Shown here: positions 9,860 through 17,889 of the stretch, piece by piece
Numbering within the stretch: position 1 is the first letter of the stretch
How the letters are laid out: the number at the start of each line of letters is the position of its first letter
Assembly (NCBI GenBank): GCA_024811115.1
Contig: JAKOGH010001064.1
Coordinates: forward strand, 1-17,889
Source of the DNA: Terana coerulea
Lineage: Eukaryota; Basidiomycota; Agaricomycetes; Polyporales; Phanerochaetaceae
Reading direction: 5' to 3'
Length of the DNA: 17,889 nt
Notes under the pieces: generated by a model
Databases searched by the model: none
Told to the model about the DNA's origin: nothing
The model's input: only the letters and a program-made list of their open reading frames with translations
Made by a program: the position numbers and the translations under genes

Positions 9860-11035
9860 TGTGCGATGGTGAGTTCTACATCTCACTTCCCCTCATTTTG
9901 CATGATTTACTCAATTTTCAGAGCCAGAGTAAGTATCAGACAACGGTAGCGCGGGAGACCGTGCTTGGCACGAGTCTCAAGCCCGTCAAAGACGGGTGAG
10001 CAATAGGGAGCGTCAAAATTGCTCTGTAGATAGTAGAGACAACATTTTCTATCTCGCACCCGACGATGCTCGGATTGGCATGAGCTTCTGTCTGGTGAGT
10101 GTTGCTCATGTATGTCCTATCTTGTAAATTCCGATGTCAGGCTAGGGCAGGCGAGGCACAGTTCCTCGGACTTCACGATTCGCAGGCCGACTTAAGGAAC
10201 CTGGATTATGACCGACCCTGGTACAACTTGGCATCCGCAATCGCAACCCAGGGTAAGACTCCTTGTCAACGTTCACGAGGAGCCCGTGCTGGGCGCAAAC
10301 CGCATCCGTCGCACTACTACTGGATAGACAAGCGCGGCGCGGCGCCGACCTCGCTTGCTGTACACCCAATTAGACTGGTCAGCCAATTGTGAGTACGCAA
10401 ACTTCCTTCGTTGTGTGGAGAAATGATGTTGCGCCGTAGGGCTGATTGAGCGTTCACAACGCCTCGCGATCTCACCATCTCGCAAAACTTCTGAAAATCA
10501 GGGAAGCTGTCGATCTCGATCTGTCAACCACGTCATATCGGCTGACTGCCGTGGGTGTTGCTTATCAGCGGTACGTCGCAATAGAGCATATTAGCTGCGA
10601 TATATATCACGTCCGTATTGAGCCGGAATTGGCCGGAAAGCTCCAACTCCCTGCCAAAATCACAGAGCGCCGGCCCCATTTTGAGGCGCTTATCGTGATA
10701 TTTATCATAGCTAATATGCTCTAATAGCCAGCTTCATTCAGAATCGGCGTGTCGAATGTTCAATCAAGGGCAACAGCGACGTCTCCGCATATTGTCGGGG
10801 AACGGATATCTCAGACGACAGTATGTATGTGACGACATACACTCAAGACTGGAGTATCCCCTCGAAGCATTGGTTGTCTTCGGCGACTGCCTCTGCCCGC
10901 GGCACGTTCATTCCTTGCGAATCGGAGGAAGCATGTCCTGTGCGGTATATCTTGTTATGCGAGAAAGCTTATGCTCCGATTATAGTCTGCAGGTCTTTGC
11001 CGTCGCCATGTCCCTCAGTCATGATTTGGTGAGCA
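9860..11035 (+). CDS. Spliced locus of unknown identity, probably damaged
   Basis: Five phase-plausible GT-AG introns line up on the plus strand: 9869-9921 (53 nt, with a pyrimidine-rich end and TTACTCAA branch-like site), 9996-10036 (41), 10095-10140 (46), 10389-10439 (51) and 10571-10741 (171, containing the inverted-repeat element). An ATG at 9866-9868 immediately precedes the first and could be the start. Joined exons give coding-like peptide such as ARETVLGTSLKPVKDG, DNIFYLAPDDARIGMSF and AGEAQFLGLHDSQADL, then RLLYTQLDWSANWLIERSQR, and, after the long intron, a 95-codon open stretch ending near 11032. The exon 10141-10388 does not hold one frame: it starts in frame 1, but its end needs frame 2, where a TAG lies at 10325-10327. 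No domain is recognised. Either a real gene with consensus errors or a pseudogene. Confidence 0.35.
10582..10723. mobile_element. MITE-like inverted-repeat element, 142 bp with TA at both ends
   Basis: The arms 10584-10611 and 10694-10721 are 28-base inverted repeats, 25 of 28 positions complementary, starting GAGCATATTAGCT at the outer ends. Both ends are flanked by TA, as expected of the target duplication of Tc1/mariner-type elements. The interior shows weaker mirrored similarity (a GGCCGG-containing stretch on each side) and contains no gene, so the element would be non-autonomous. It lies inside the proposed intron 10571-10741. The only copy I could find in this window is this one. Without other genomic copies it could also be a simple long hairpin. 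Confidence 0.6.
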
Positions 11036-11542
11036 GGAACGTACTCGGGTTTGGACTGCCCGCGCTCGGGGTCGCGTGCCGTATGGATACGTCTCGGCTG
11101 CCTCGATATTATCACCGACGGACGTGTCTACGAAGATGCGCTCGTAGGCTTCTCCGAGGTCGGACGTCTCAAGAAATGCTAAAAAGGATTCGACAACAGC
11201 GTACCGACCACGGGATCCCGGAGAGCATGCCCGCTTACAGCGCTGGCTCGGAGCGCCTTACGGCGGGCGGGCGTTTCCACGTGCGCCGCCGCCGAACTTC
11301 TTGCCGCCCGGAGGCAGATCTGACGCCGTGGGGATCCACTGTGACTGAACGGACGCAGAGGCGTCCGCTTGACGTTGACATCACCGATGCACTCATCTTG
11401 CAGAGGGCACCACAAATGAACACGTCGTGATTGGCTTCGACCCCACGCTGGGCAATATAACGCTCAGCACACCGACGAACAGCCCCGTTCTCACCTTCCT
11501 CGACGTCCACGCACCTCTCCGCACGCGAAGAAAACGTAGAAG
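11036..11542. other. Stretch without a supportable gene, upstream of the hemerythrin gene
   Basis: GC-rich sequence is open in several frames on both strands, so length alone is not evidence of coding. A frame beginning 10756 continues to 11430 but loses protein-like composition here. It contains the 5' region of the hemerythrin gene; no clear TATA element was seen. Confidence 0.35.
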
Positions 11543-12517
11543 ATGTTCAACGTCGTCGCGCGCAATGCACTCAAACAGTCTCGCCGGCTCGGACTGGTGC
11601 GACCAGCGATGATGTCGCCCGCCATGGTTAGGGGTTGGCGACCACGGCGGACTGGCTGGACGTCACGCGGGAAATCAAGATCGACCACGACAACGTCCGA
11701 GACCTGTATAGCCGGTATGTCCTGACCTGGATCCCCACTCAGTCCCAGCTATGGCTTAACCGATGTCTAGCTTCCAAATCGCGTCGTCGCTGAACGACAA
11801 GAAGGTCCTCGCGAACACGCTCATCCGGGAAATGTCCATCCATGGCGACGCCGAGTGCGTAAATCGGCCTCACATGTATACAACAGCCGATGTAATCTGC
11901 TCTAGAGAGGTGTCAGTCTACAATGACTATGACGGGGTCGGCCTGAAAGAGACTGTGGAACACAACAAGCGTAAGAATTCGTTTTTATTTGTGGATATAT
12001 GCGCGTTAATATGCCACTCTCAGACGAACACGCTGACATCAAGAAGAAGGTCTTCAAGGCTGAGCATGCCTTCACGTCTTCCGACAACTACGACGACGTG
12101 CTCGATGATGCTGTGACTGCGTTTTTGGCTCACGCGAAGGAAGAGGAGCAGATCCAGTTTCCCAAGTTGCTGGAACGCTTCACCCCAGAACAGAACGACG
12201 TACGTATTATCGTATATGTACCGTGTTGTCGGTCAACTAACTACATATTAGCAAATCGCTCGTGCGTTCTTGCAAGCTCGCAATGCCGTTCCTGTGCGCC
12301 CTCACCCTCTCGCACCGCAGTCGGGCGGTGTCGTACAGAAGGCTATGGGCATGCATGGGCGTGTTCAGGATAAGGTGTGCCTGTGTAGACTTCAACAAAT
12401 ATTTCAGCTTAACCTACGCCATAATAGATCATTGAAGGGGTTACTGGCCGCGAGTATGTTGACCTCAAGTATAAACACCCCGAGACGTGGAGACTAAATC
12501 AAGCTTTGGAGAACTGA
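11543..12517 (+). CDS. Hemerythrin HHE cation-binding domain protein, likely mitochondrial, one frame break
   Basis: Exons: 11543-11714, 11771-11854, 11906-11970, 12024-12199, 12252-12374, 12428-12517; introns of 56, 51, 53, 52 and 53 nt. One base is missing in the GGGG at 11631-11634; restoring it joins MVRG to LATTADWLDV and gives 236 residues with all phases closing on TGA. A four-helix hemerythrin core is evident: IDHDNVRDLY (His49), EMSIHGDAEE (His82, Glu86), VEHNKHEHADIKK (His105, His110) and FLAHAKEEEQIQFPKL (His144, Glu148), the pattern that binds a di-iron centre. The first 30 residues are rich in Arg, Ala and Met with no acid, typical of a mitochondrial presequence. Fungal HHE proteins are linked to oxygen, nitric oxide or iron handling, but the exact role here is inferred. 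About 50 C-terminal residues follow the core, ending HPETWRLNQALEN. Confidence 0.9.
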
Positions 12518-13372
12518 TATTCTGACTGCACGCAAACGGACATGTACCATACGTAGCTCATTCATAACCCTGTATCAATATATCTTGTCGCTTTTAACAT
12601 GATCTGATCCTTATGCTATACTGTCTGATTTTTTCTTCCACGCCACTCGCTGCCCAACGGGGAGCCGTGCCGATGTCTTCGACTCGCCAAGCATGAGTGG
12701 CGCAAGTCCAGAGAGCCGCAATGTAGCACAGAAAGAAGTACGTTCACATACTTCTTTCTTTGCTGCATTTAAGCCCGCTAGGATGCCCGCCCATAGCACT
12801 TCCCTCGCAGATCATGAGTATATCGGCCTCACGTGTGCGAATATGGGGTACCGTCGCTGCCACACGAGAATCGTGCGCAAGTGAGCATCAGAGTAGCGTC
12901 GAGGATTTCTGCGAGTTTGAGAATACGTTGCGGAGGATGTGGAAGGTTGTAAATCCCGAAGCCGCAGCAAGCATGCTATTTATACTTGTGAACCTCTCGC
13001 CGCCACTCGTCAATGACCCGAATATGCATTGATCTTTCAAGCTATGCCACTCCGGCAACGAGCACAAAGCAACAAAGAGCGGGCATTTATCGACATTGAT
13101 TCATGGCCGAGAATAAGATGCACGTATATTGGATTACAAGCGACCCGCTCTACGCAGGTAGCACACCGGCGAGCCAACGACTTTCATGCGTTGATCACGC
13201 AGTGTCCTGCCCAAAGTTCCCACGCCACAAAGTGGCCTCAGACAGGCGCTTCTCGGTATCTCAGCTGTCGACCACTGACGTGAAATCACAACAGGCAGGT
13301 AAGGAAAGGTAGCGCACAATATTTATTCAAGCATATACTATCATTGATTTAATGTACGGTGATGGAACCGAC
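12518..13372. other. Gene-poor stretch between the hemerythrin and HMG-like genes
   Basis: This contains the 3' regions of two convergent genes. Open frames are short and lack domains or splice continuity. The only structure seen is the hairpin at 12730-12759. No gene supported. Confidence 0.45.
12730..12759. repeat. Perfect 11-bp inverted repeat (hairpin)
   Basis: AGAAAGAAGTA at 12730-12740 and TACTTCTTTCT at 12749-12759 are exact reverse complements around an 8-base loop. It lies in a gap between convergent genes. No further pairing extends the stem, and no flanking duplication marks it as a transposon end. Confidence 0.6.
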
Positions 13373-14291
13373 TTAATCCTTTACCCAGCGAACGATGCTT
13401 GGATTAATTGGGCAACGTGAAGACTCAAGGCAGGTTTCCCTTAGTTGAGCCTATGAGAAGCACGATGTTAGGAGTACGGCAAGAGTAGAAAATTTAAATA
13501 ACAACACACCTGAGTGATGTACTCATGATTGAGACGGACATCAGCCGGCAGCCGGAACAGCTCCAGCACAGACCAATGGAGGGGTCGTTGGCACCTGGCG
13601 TCACTGCAGCGGCTGTCTGAGCGCAGATGTCGGGTCCGAAAGGCCCGTTACGACGTCTGTTGATAACATCGAGAAACTCCTGTGCGAGCGTGCGCATGCA
13701 TTCTATGCGCTCGATTTCGGACGACGCCTTGACGCGTTCCCAGGCTTCCACGACTTTCTCCATCCATAGCGCCTTGTCGATCGGGTGCAAGCATGCCCAG
13801 ATGACGTCCACTTCAGAAGGCTTCTTGGAGTACTTCTTGACGTTGCGATTTGTGACAAGTCGTATGAATAGCAAGGCCAGCGTGATGGTGTCCGGGACTG
13901 GGCCTTCGCTTGCGTCCAGCTCCCTTCCACTGTGGTGCCCGTCATCGCCACGAGCCGGCTTGCGGTCGTCCCCCGTACCGCCTCCGTGTTTCGAATCAAC
14001 AGCACTAGACTGCGGAGCGAAGGCGTTATGGAGCTCGCGCGCGAGGCCTTCAAACGACTCGTCGACCCGCTTGCCAGCTTGCTTGTCCGCGGCTTTGTGC
14101 ATCCAAAACGCGCGCTCGTCGTCGCCCATGCGCTCCCATCCTTCTGAAATAGTCTTGCTGATGCTGTTCGCCCGGGCTTTCGTGTGCGTGAGGCCCGCCG
14201 CGTCGTGCTGATTGCACATGAGCCGGTAGTGGAACGTGCGGTACAAGTGCCAGGCCGCGAGCTTGCATCCTTTGGGAAGAGACGCGTTCAT
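13373..14291 (-). CDS. Protein with two HMG-box-like modules, uncharacterised family
   Basis: Exons: 14291-13510 and 13450-13373, with a 59-nt phase-0 intron. One base is missing in the GGGG at 13581-13584: after ANDP the coding frame changes to LHWSVLELFRLPADVRLNHE, which then splices cleanly to AQLRETCLES and ends at TAA. The product is 286 residues. Two modules resemble the helix 2-3 part of an HMG box: residues about 13-91 with Trp52-x10-Trp63-x2-Lys66, and about 137-210 with Trp165-x10-Trp176-x2-Lys179, each followed by an LA-x-E helix. A polar linker (95-133) joins them. HMG boxes bind DNA minor grooves, so a nuclear DNA-binding role is a reasonable but unproved inference; helix 1 is poorly conserved. 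The second module also matches the neighbouring gene at 16901-15899. A TATA-like CTATAATTCC lies about 30 bases upstream. Confidence 0.75.
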
Positions 14292-14320
14292 GACAAAGAG
14301 ACGGGTGAGAATGGAGAGCA

Positions 14321-14330
14321 GGAATTATAG
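14321..14330 (-). promoter_or_regulatory. TATA-like element before the two-module HMG-like gene
   Basis: CTATAATTCC on the minus strand lies 30 bases before the ATG at 14291. That is close to the start codon, so a short 5' UTR is implied if it is used. Confidence 0.3.
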
Positions 14331-14584
14331 AGCAGCCGTGCGGGAAGGCGAAGTAGCGGGGTAACCGCGCATTGAGGTGGCTTAAGTAGTCGCTACTAGC
14401 TTTATGCCACCTGAGCTAGGCCACCATCAGTTGGCCATGATGCAGTGGCCGGTGATGCATAGAGTCTCAAGCGTTCTTTATTCACAAGCATGCCTTCGCC
14501 CAGTCATTTAGCCTTTATCAAAGCAGGTCAAAGCAAATGCATGAGTATGACAATGGCCCACCGCTTTTCGTAGGCGTTGTTTCA

Positions 14585-15298
14585 TCAAGACACGACCCGG
14601 CCCTGCAAAGAGCTTGGTAACAGAAGTAATGAATGATATGACTCTTCTTTCCGTGTATTACGCTGGTACTGGGTTTCGCCAGATGGTGGTCCGAGTGTGA
14701 CCACAACTTGCCGCTCGCGAGTCGCGGCCAGCCTGCGGGCACCGGCAACGTCCGGCTCGTGTTCATTGGCCAACGCTGCAACACAGCACGGACGTATGCC
14801 CAATACTTAGTGCTTCGAAGGTGACTTGTGAAAAATAATGAGTACTAGACGGACACTCCTCACAATCGCAGCTTGAGTGCGGAGACGTGCGCCATCCGTC
14901 AGGATACAGTAGGCCTGTAGAACCACTGAGACTCACCATTGAGTTTCGACCGAATTCCACTATCAATACGCCGCCCGTCATCTTTCGCCGCGGATTCAAC
15001 AGCCAGAAGGCTAGCTCGGGATGTTAAAATCTGGCGCATATAGGCAGGGTTTGTGAGAAAGTAGCATAGGAGATAACGCACACGTACCTAGCACCCTCTC
15101 CTTGACATCCCCGCCGCACCGAAGGAAAGCCGTGTTCTGAGTGATAGATGAGTGCCAATATTGGGAAGCGAAATAAACGAGGGGGGGAGGGTAGGTAAGT
15201 GTTAGACGTACTCTGGGGCCCATGCCATGCTGGCAACAACGACTTGTGCTGACGGTGCACCCAAACTTGAGAGAACGGGGTCGCATGGCATCCAGCAT
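14585..15298 (-). CDS. Weak gene candidate between the two HMG-like genes
   Basis: Coding-like segments with splice signals occur on the minus strand. Bases 15030-14937 read LTSRASLLAVESAAKDD and onward, between an acceptor (GCGCCAG) and a donor (GTGAGT). Bases 14775-14585 read ANEHEPDVAGARRLAATRE and QVVVTLGPPSGETQYQ, ending at TGA. They join in phase if 14936-14776 (161 nt) is one intron. Upstream, 15298-15211 starts with ATG and could join 15135-15088 through a GTACGT donor and CTCAG acceptor, but its link to the 15030 exon does not keep frame (a stop follows), perhaps another lost base. No domain is recognised. A TATATAAG-like site at 15503-15512 is suitably placed. The 5' model is uncertain. 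Confidence 0.3.
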
Positions 15299-15319
15299 CC
15301 GGAACCAACTGCTCTTCGT

Positions 15320-15373
15320 GTCTACCACAGGCACTTAGAGAGTCGAGTCTACCACAGGCAATTAGAGAGTCGA
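15320..15373. repeat. 27-bp direct tandem repeat, two copies
   Basis: Units 15320-15346 and 15347-15373 both begin GTCTACCACAGGCA and end TTAGAGAGTCGA, differing at a single base (C versus A). The repeat lies in the presumed 5' region of the weak minus-strand gene candidate, so it may be a recent local slippage duplication. Confidence 0.85.
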
Positions 15374-15898
15374 AACGCCTGAAAACAGCGAATGTGGGTG
15401 TTACTGGCGACAGTCGTCGAGTTGAGTGTCGGGACCGTGATCAGTTCCAGGATCAGTTGAGCGCAAAAGCTGAGGGGGTGCCCCTTGACTGGTGTTCAGC
15501 CGCTTATATATCATGTAAGGCATATGCTTTGATAGCAGAGGGCAGTCGGCGTCGGCGAGGAGAGTCGAAACTTGAAGTCGACATGAGAGGCAAGAGCAGA
15601 GGAGTCCGAGTCATGCCGAGTTGATGCTGGGCCAACGCAAGCGCCTGGCATCTCTCGGCCGTGGCGCTTACGACATGTCAGAACCTTAAGCTTGAGCTTG
15701 AACAGCCGTCACGACGAATCTCCACGGCAATCCCTACGGCCAGACAACACCACCCGTATCTGCCGACAAAGCTAGGAAGTCGCACATATAGTTGGCGAGA
15801 GACAACTCGAATCTATGTTCGATTAATGTCAACTGAAGTATCCTATTTTTAGTTGCTAGTCCACAACGTAAACCACGCGGACTATTACTGGTACAGGT
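15374..15898. other. Intergenic stretch with one TATA-like site
   Basis: No supportable gene. GATATATAAG at 15512-15503 on the minus strand could serve the weak candidate gene downstream of it. Short plus-strand open frames are not supported by codon use or domains. Confidence 0.4.
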
Positions 15899-16901
15899 TC
15901 AATCCAGAATACCAGGAGTCGTACAAAAATTGTAGGCCTGAACCTCTTCAGGTGTAAGCATTGGCAATAGTGCAATGGATGGCTCAGGCGATAGGGCGTA
16001 GTGATTCATACTGTCAGCTTGCAGCACTTCGCCGGGCTCGCTCAGAAACGATCCGTGGTTGGGGACGCCCAATCGGACAGATTCCACCGTAGGTATGACG
16101 GACGAGGATGATGCGCCAAGCGGGTCACCCGCAGGTTGATGAAATATCGGAAGAAGAGGTCCGTCGAAAGTCTGTAGTGGAGGATTAGTACCGGAACGAA
16201 GTAGGGATCGCCGCAGAGACACAAACTGCACTCACGTTGCTATTCTCCATGACATAGCCCGAAGACGGTATCAACGCCGTATGCGCATTAAGCAGAGGAC
16301 CTTCTTGAGCATGAAAAGCGGGTGCATTGGCCGTGACTTCACTTGCGTCCGTGAACTTGATAAACTCGGCTGCCACGTTGGTGAGACGATTGACGGCCTG
16401 ATGGTCGTCGGCGCCGCGCGTTCTAAAGGCTTCACGGGCCTTGAGCTCCCACTCAGATTTCGCAGCCCCATCCATGGTGATCCAAATCGCGAGAGGTCCC
16501 GAAGGTCGCTGGTCTCCGCCAAGGCCACGCTTGTCGCCCGTGACGATCCCAAGGAATGTGCGGAACACACCAAAGAGCTCGTCTATGGATCGCTGGCTGA
16601 ATTGGAGCAGAGAGATCTCGGTATCGGGTACTTCTTCGTCCATTTCTTCGTCGTCGAAGTCCTCTGCCTGGCTGATGTCGCCTATCTCATCCTCGTCGAC
16701 ATTCTCGTCCATCTTGCCATCGTTGGGAGTGTCTCCCTGTAGCTGGGATCCGCCTACACACCGAGCCTCGCGAATCGCGTCGGATGACTGGGAGGAGTGC
16801 TTGGTCTGCGCCGCTTCATAACCAGGCTCGATAGGACCCCATGATCGCGGACATTTCATACCTACGCGATTATAATTACGCGCAGTGGCCCGCGATGCCA
16901 T
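15899..16901 (-). CDS. Acidic protein with one HMG-box-like module, relative of the neighbouring gene
   Basis: Exons: 16901-16236 and 16171-15899, separated by a 64-nt phase-0 intron; 312 residues with no frame break. The N-terminal part is polar with an acidic stretch at about 66-97. Residues about 105-180 form a module with Trp140-x10-Trp151-x2-Lys154, then EAF and a VAAEFIKF helix, which parallels residues 145-210 of the 14291-13373 protein (Trp165, Trp176, Lys179, EAW, LAQEF). The C-terminal 90 residues are Pro/Ser rich and end FCTTPGILD. An acidic region plus an HMG-like module would suit a transcription regulator, but this is inference and the family is not one I recognise. In-frame upstream ATG codons exist; 16901 was chosen because it follows a TATTTAG-like site near 16980 and begins the protein-like composition. 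Confidence 0.72.
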
Positions 16902-17889
16902 GATTGAGGTCAGAGGTTGTGTGCTGGGGGAAGAGAGTGTAGAGCTTAGTTCGCTCGCTCGCTCGCAACCCTGCACTAAATAAGTACTCAGCGTTCCGCA
17001 GAGGCCCGTGGCCATCGCATCAAGTACTTTCAGCGCAAAAGTGGCCCACAAAGGTGAGCAACGAGCAGCCAAAGGCACTCCCGAGTGACTATTTTCTGGT
17101 GGCCGCTCTCGTCAACACATTGACCCTAAGCCCACGCCAACCAAGCTAAAGCTTGCTTGCTCTTTGTGGGCCAGTTGCGAAGTGTCCCCAGCAGGACCAT
17201 TGGCGCTATTGATAGAAGGGCAATAGGGGTGCAACGTTCTGACGAGAATAAGATCAATCAGCCCCAGTGTTGTTGAAGATGAAGAGACTTGCCCATGGAG
17301 GGTTCTGACTGCCATCCAAAGTCAATTTAAGATAGAGATAATCGAACCAACCAGTGGGGTACACGAGTCCTCATTGTAACTCTGTCGATTATTGGGATAA
17401 TTTAAGTATCGTATCCCTGGTTGCAGTCGTTTAACGCCTCGAGTTCGGGCAAGTGATACCCAAACACAAGTGCGACCTTGGCGGAGAGCGTCGGCGGATA
17501 AACGGCGAAGAGAAGGCACAAAACTGGTTTGGGGATGCTCAACGTAGAATGTTCCATATTTTGTGAATGGCGCTGCAGCTAGTTAAGTCGATAATACCAT
17601 TGCATTAACTCAACGCAATAGGCTTGCCTGAGAACATTATATCGGACAACCTGAGTTCCGCATTAATCAGATATGTCTTACTCCGAGCATTAATACCGCA
17701 GGTACGCACATGATGGCAGCTAAGGCGAAGAGCACCATCTATTTCCTGACTTCCGCGGCTGACGTCTGTTTTGCCGTCTACCATCAAAACAGGTGTTGCA
17801 TGGCTACTGCACAATTGCTCCGTCCGCCAGACTCGGACGAGGTGGAGGATAGTTCTTGATAGGCTCACTACAAGCAGCATTTAGAAAGA
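16902..17889. other. Right end of the window, no supportable gene
   Basis: The first part is the upstream region of the minus-strand acidic HMG-like gene and contains four CGCT units at about 16950-16966. Beyond 17100, open frames on both strands are short and give unconvincing protein; a minus-strand frame at 17880-17605 has no domain and low codon bias. It could hold promoter sequence of a gene beyond the edge. Confidence 0.4.

Noticed and set aside
10756..11430. Plus-strand open frame of 224 codons taken as one intact gene
   Set aside because: It begins inside an exon read better in another frame, and its second half is Arg/Cys-rich GC-driven sequence with no domain.
13627..14211. Plus-strand open frame of 194 codons
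   Set aside because: Antisense shadow of the HMG-like gene, whose strand is supported by the splice to a second exon and by similarity to its neighbour.
13373..16901. Mating-type locus suggested by two HMG-like proteins
   Set aside because: Agaricomycete mating loci use homeodomain pairs or pheromone receptors with known flanking genes such as the mitochondrial intermediate peptidase; none is present, and the HMG resemblance is partial.
1..17889. CRISPR arrays, rRNA, tRNA or prokaryotic operons
   Set aside because: No regularly spaced repeats, no conserved rRNA stretches and no convincing tRNA cloverleaf were seen; spliced genes throughout indicate fungal nuclear DNA.

Overview
This window looks like nuclear DNA of a filamentous basidiomycete, probably an Agaricomycete. 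The protein-coding genes are cut by many GT-AG introns of about 46 to 68 nt (a few longer), third codon positions are rich in G/C, and it carries a fungal-specific FunK1 protein kinase. No rRNA, tRNA, CRISPR array or prokaryotic feature was seen. Exon boundaries below were derived by hand from splice signals, phase and protein continuity.

Layout from left to right: the 3' end of an NAD kinase gene (+, 1-921); a convergent alpha/beta-hydrolase gene (-, 2188-1115); a spacer holding a decayed copy of the 3' end of the window's own formate/nitrite transporter gene (about 2941-3050); a FunK1-type protein kinase (-, 5801-3177); a formate/nitrite (FNT) transporter with 11 exons (-, 8184-6664); about 3.3 kb of poorly interpretable DNA with an unassigned minus-strand coding fragment (8738-8484), a plus-strand spliced locus of unknown identity (about 9860-11035) and a 142-bp inverted-repeat MITE-like element (10582-10723); a hemerythrin HHE-domain gene (+, 11543-12517) with a likely mitochondrial presequence; a gene-poor stretch; and two minus-strand genes (14291-13373 and 16901-15899) whose proteins share a degenerate HMG-box-like module, with a weak third gene candidate between them (15298-14585). 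The last kilobase shows no supportable gene.

The genes do not form an obvious pathway. The transporter is not beside nitrate or nitrite reductase genes, and the kinase, hydrolase and hemerythrin genes appear independent. The most interesting biology is the pair of neighbouring HMG-like genes, which look like members of one uncharacterised family, and the inverted-repeat element inside what appears to be an intron.

A major caveat for any reader: nearly every recognisable gene is broken by one or more single-base losses, almost all in short G/C runs (positions listed in the findings). Restoring the reading frame at each makes the exon phases add up exactly. This is most simply explained by homopolymer errors in the consensus rather than by six independent pseudogenes, so automatic gene prediction will fail here. 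The 16901-15899 gene shows no such break.
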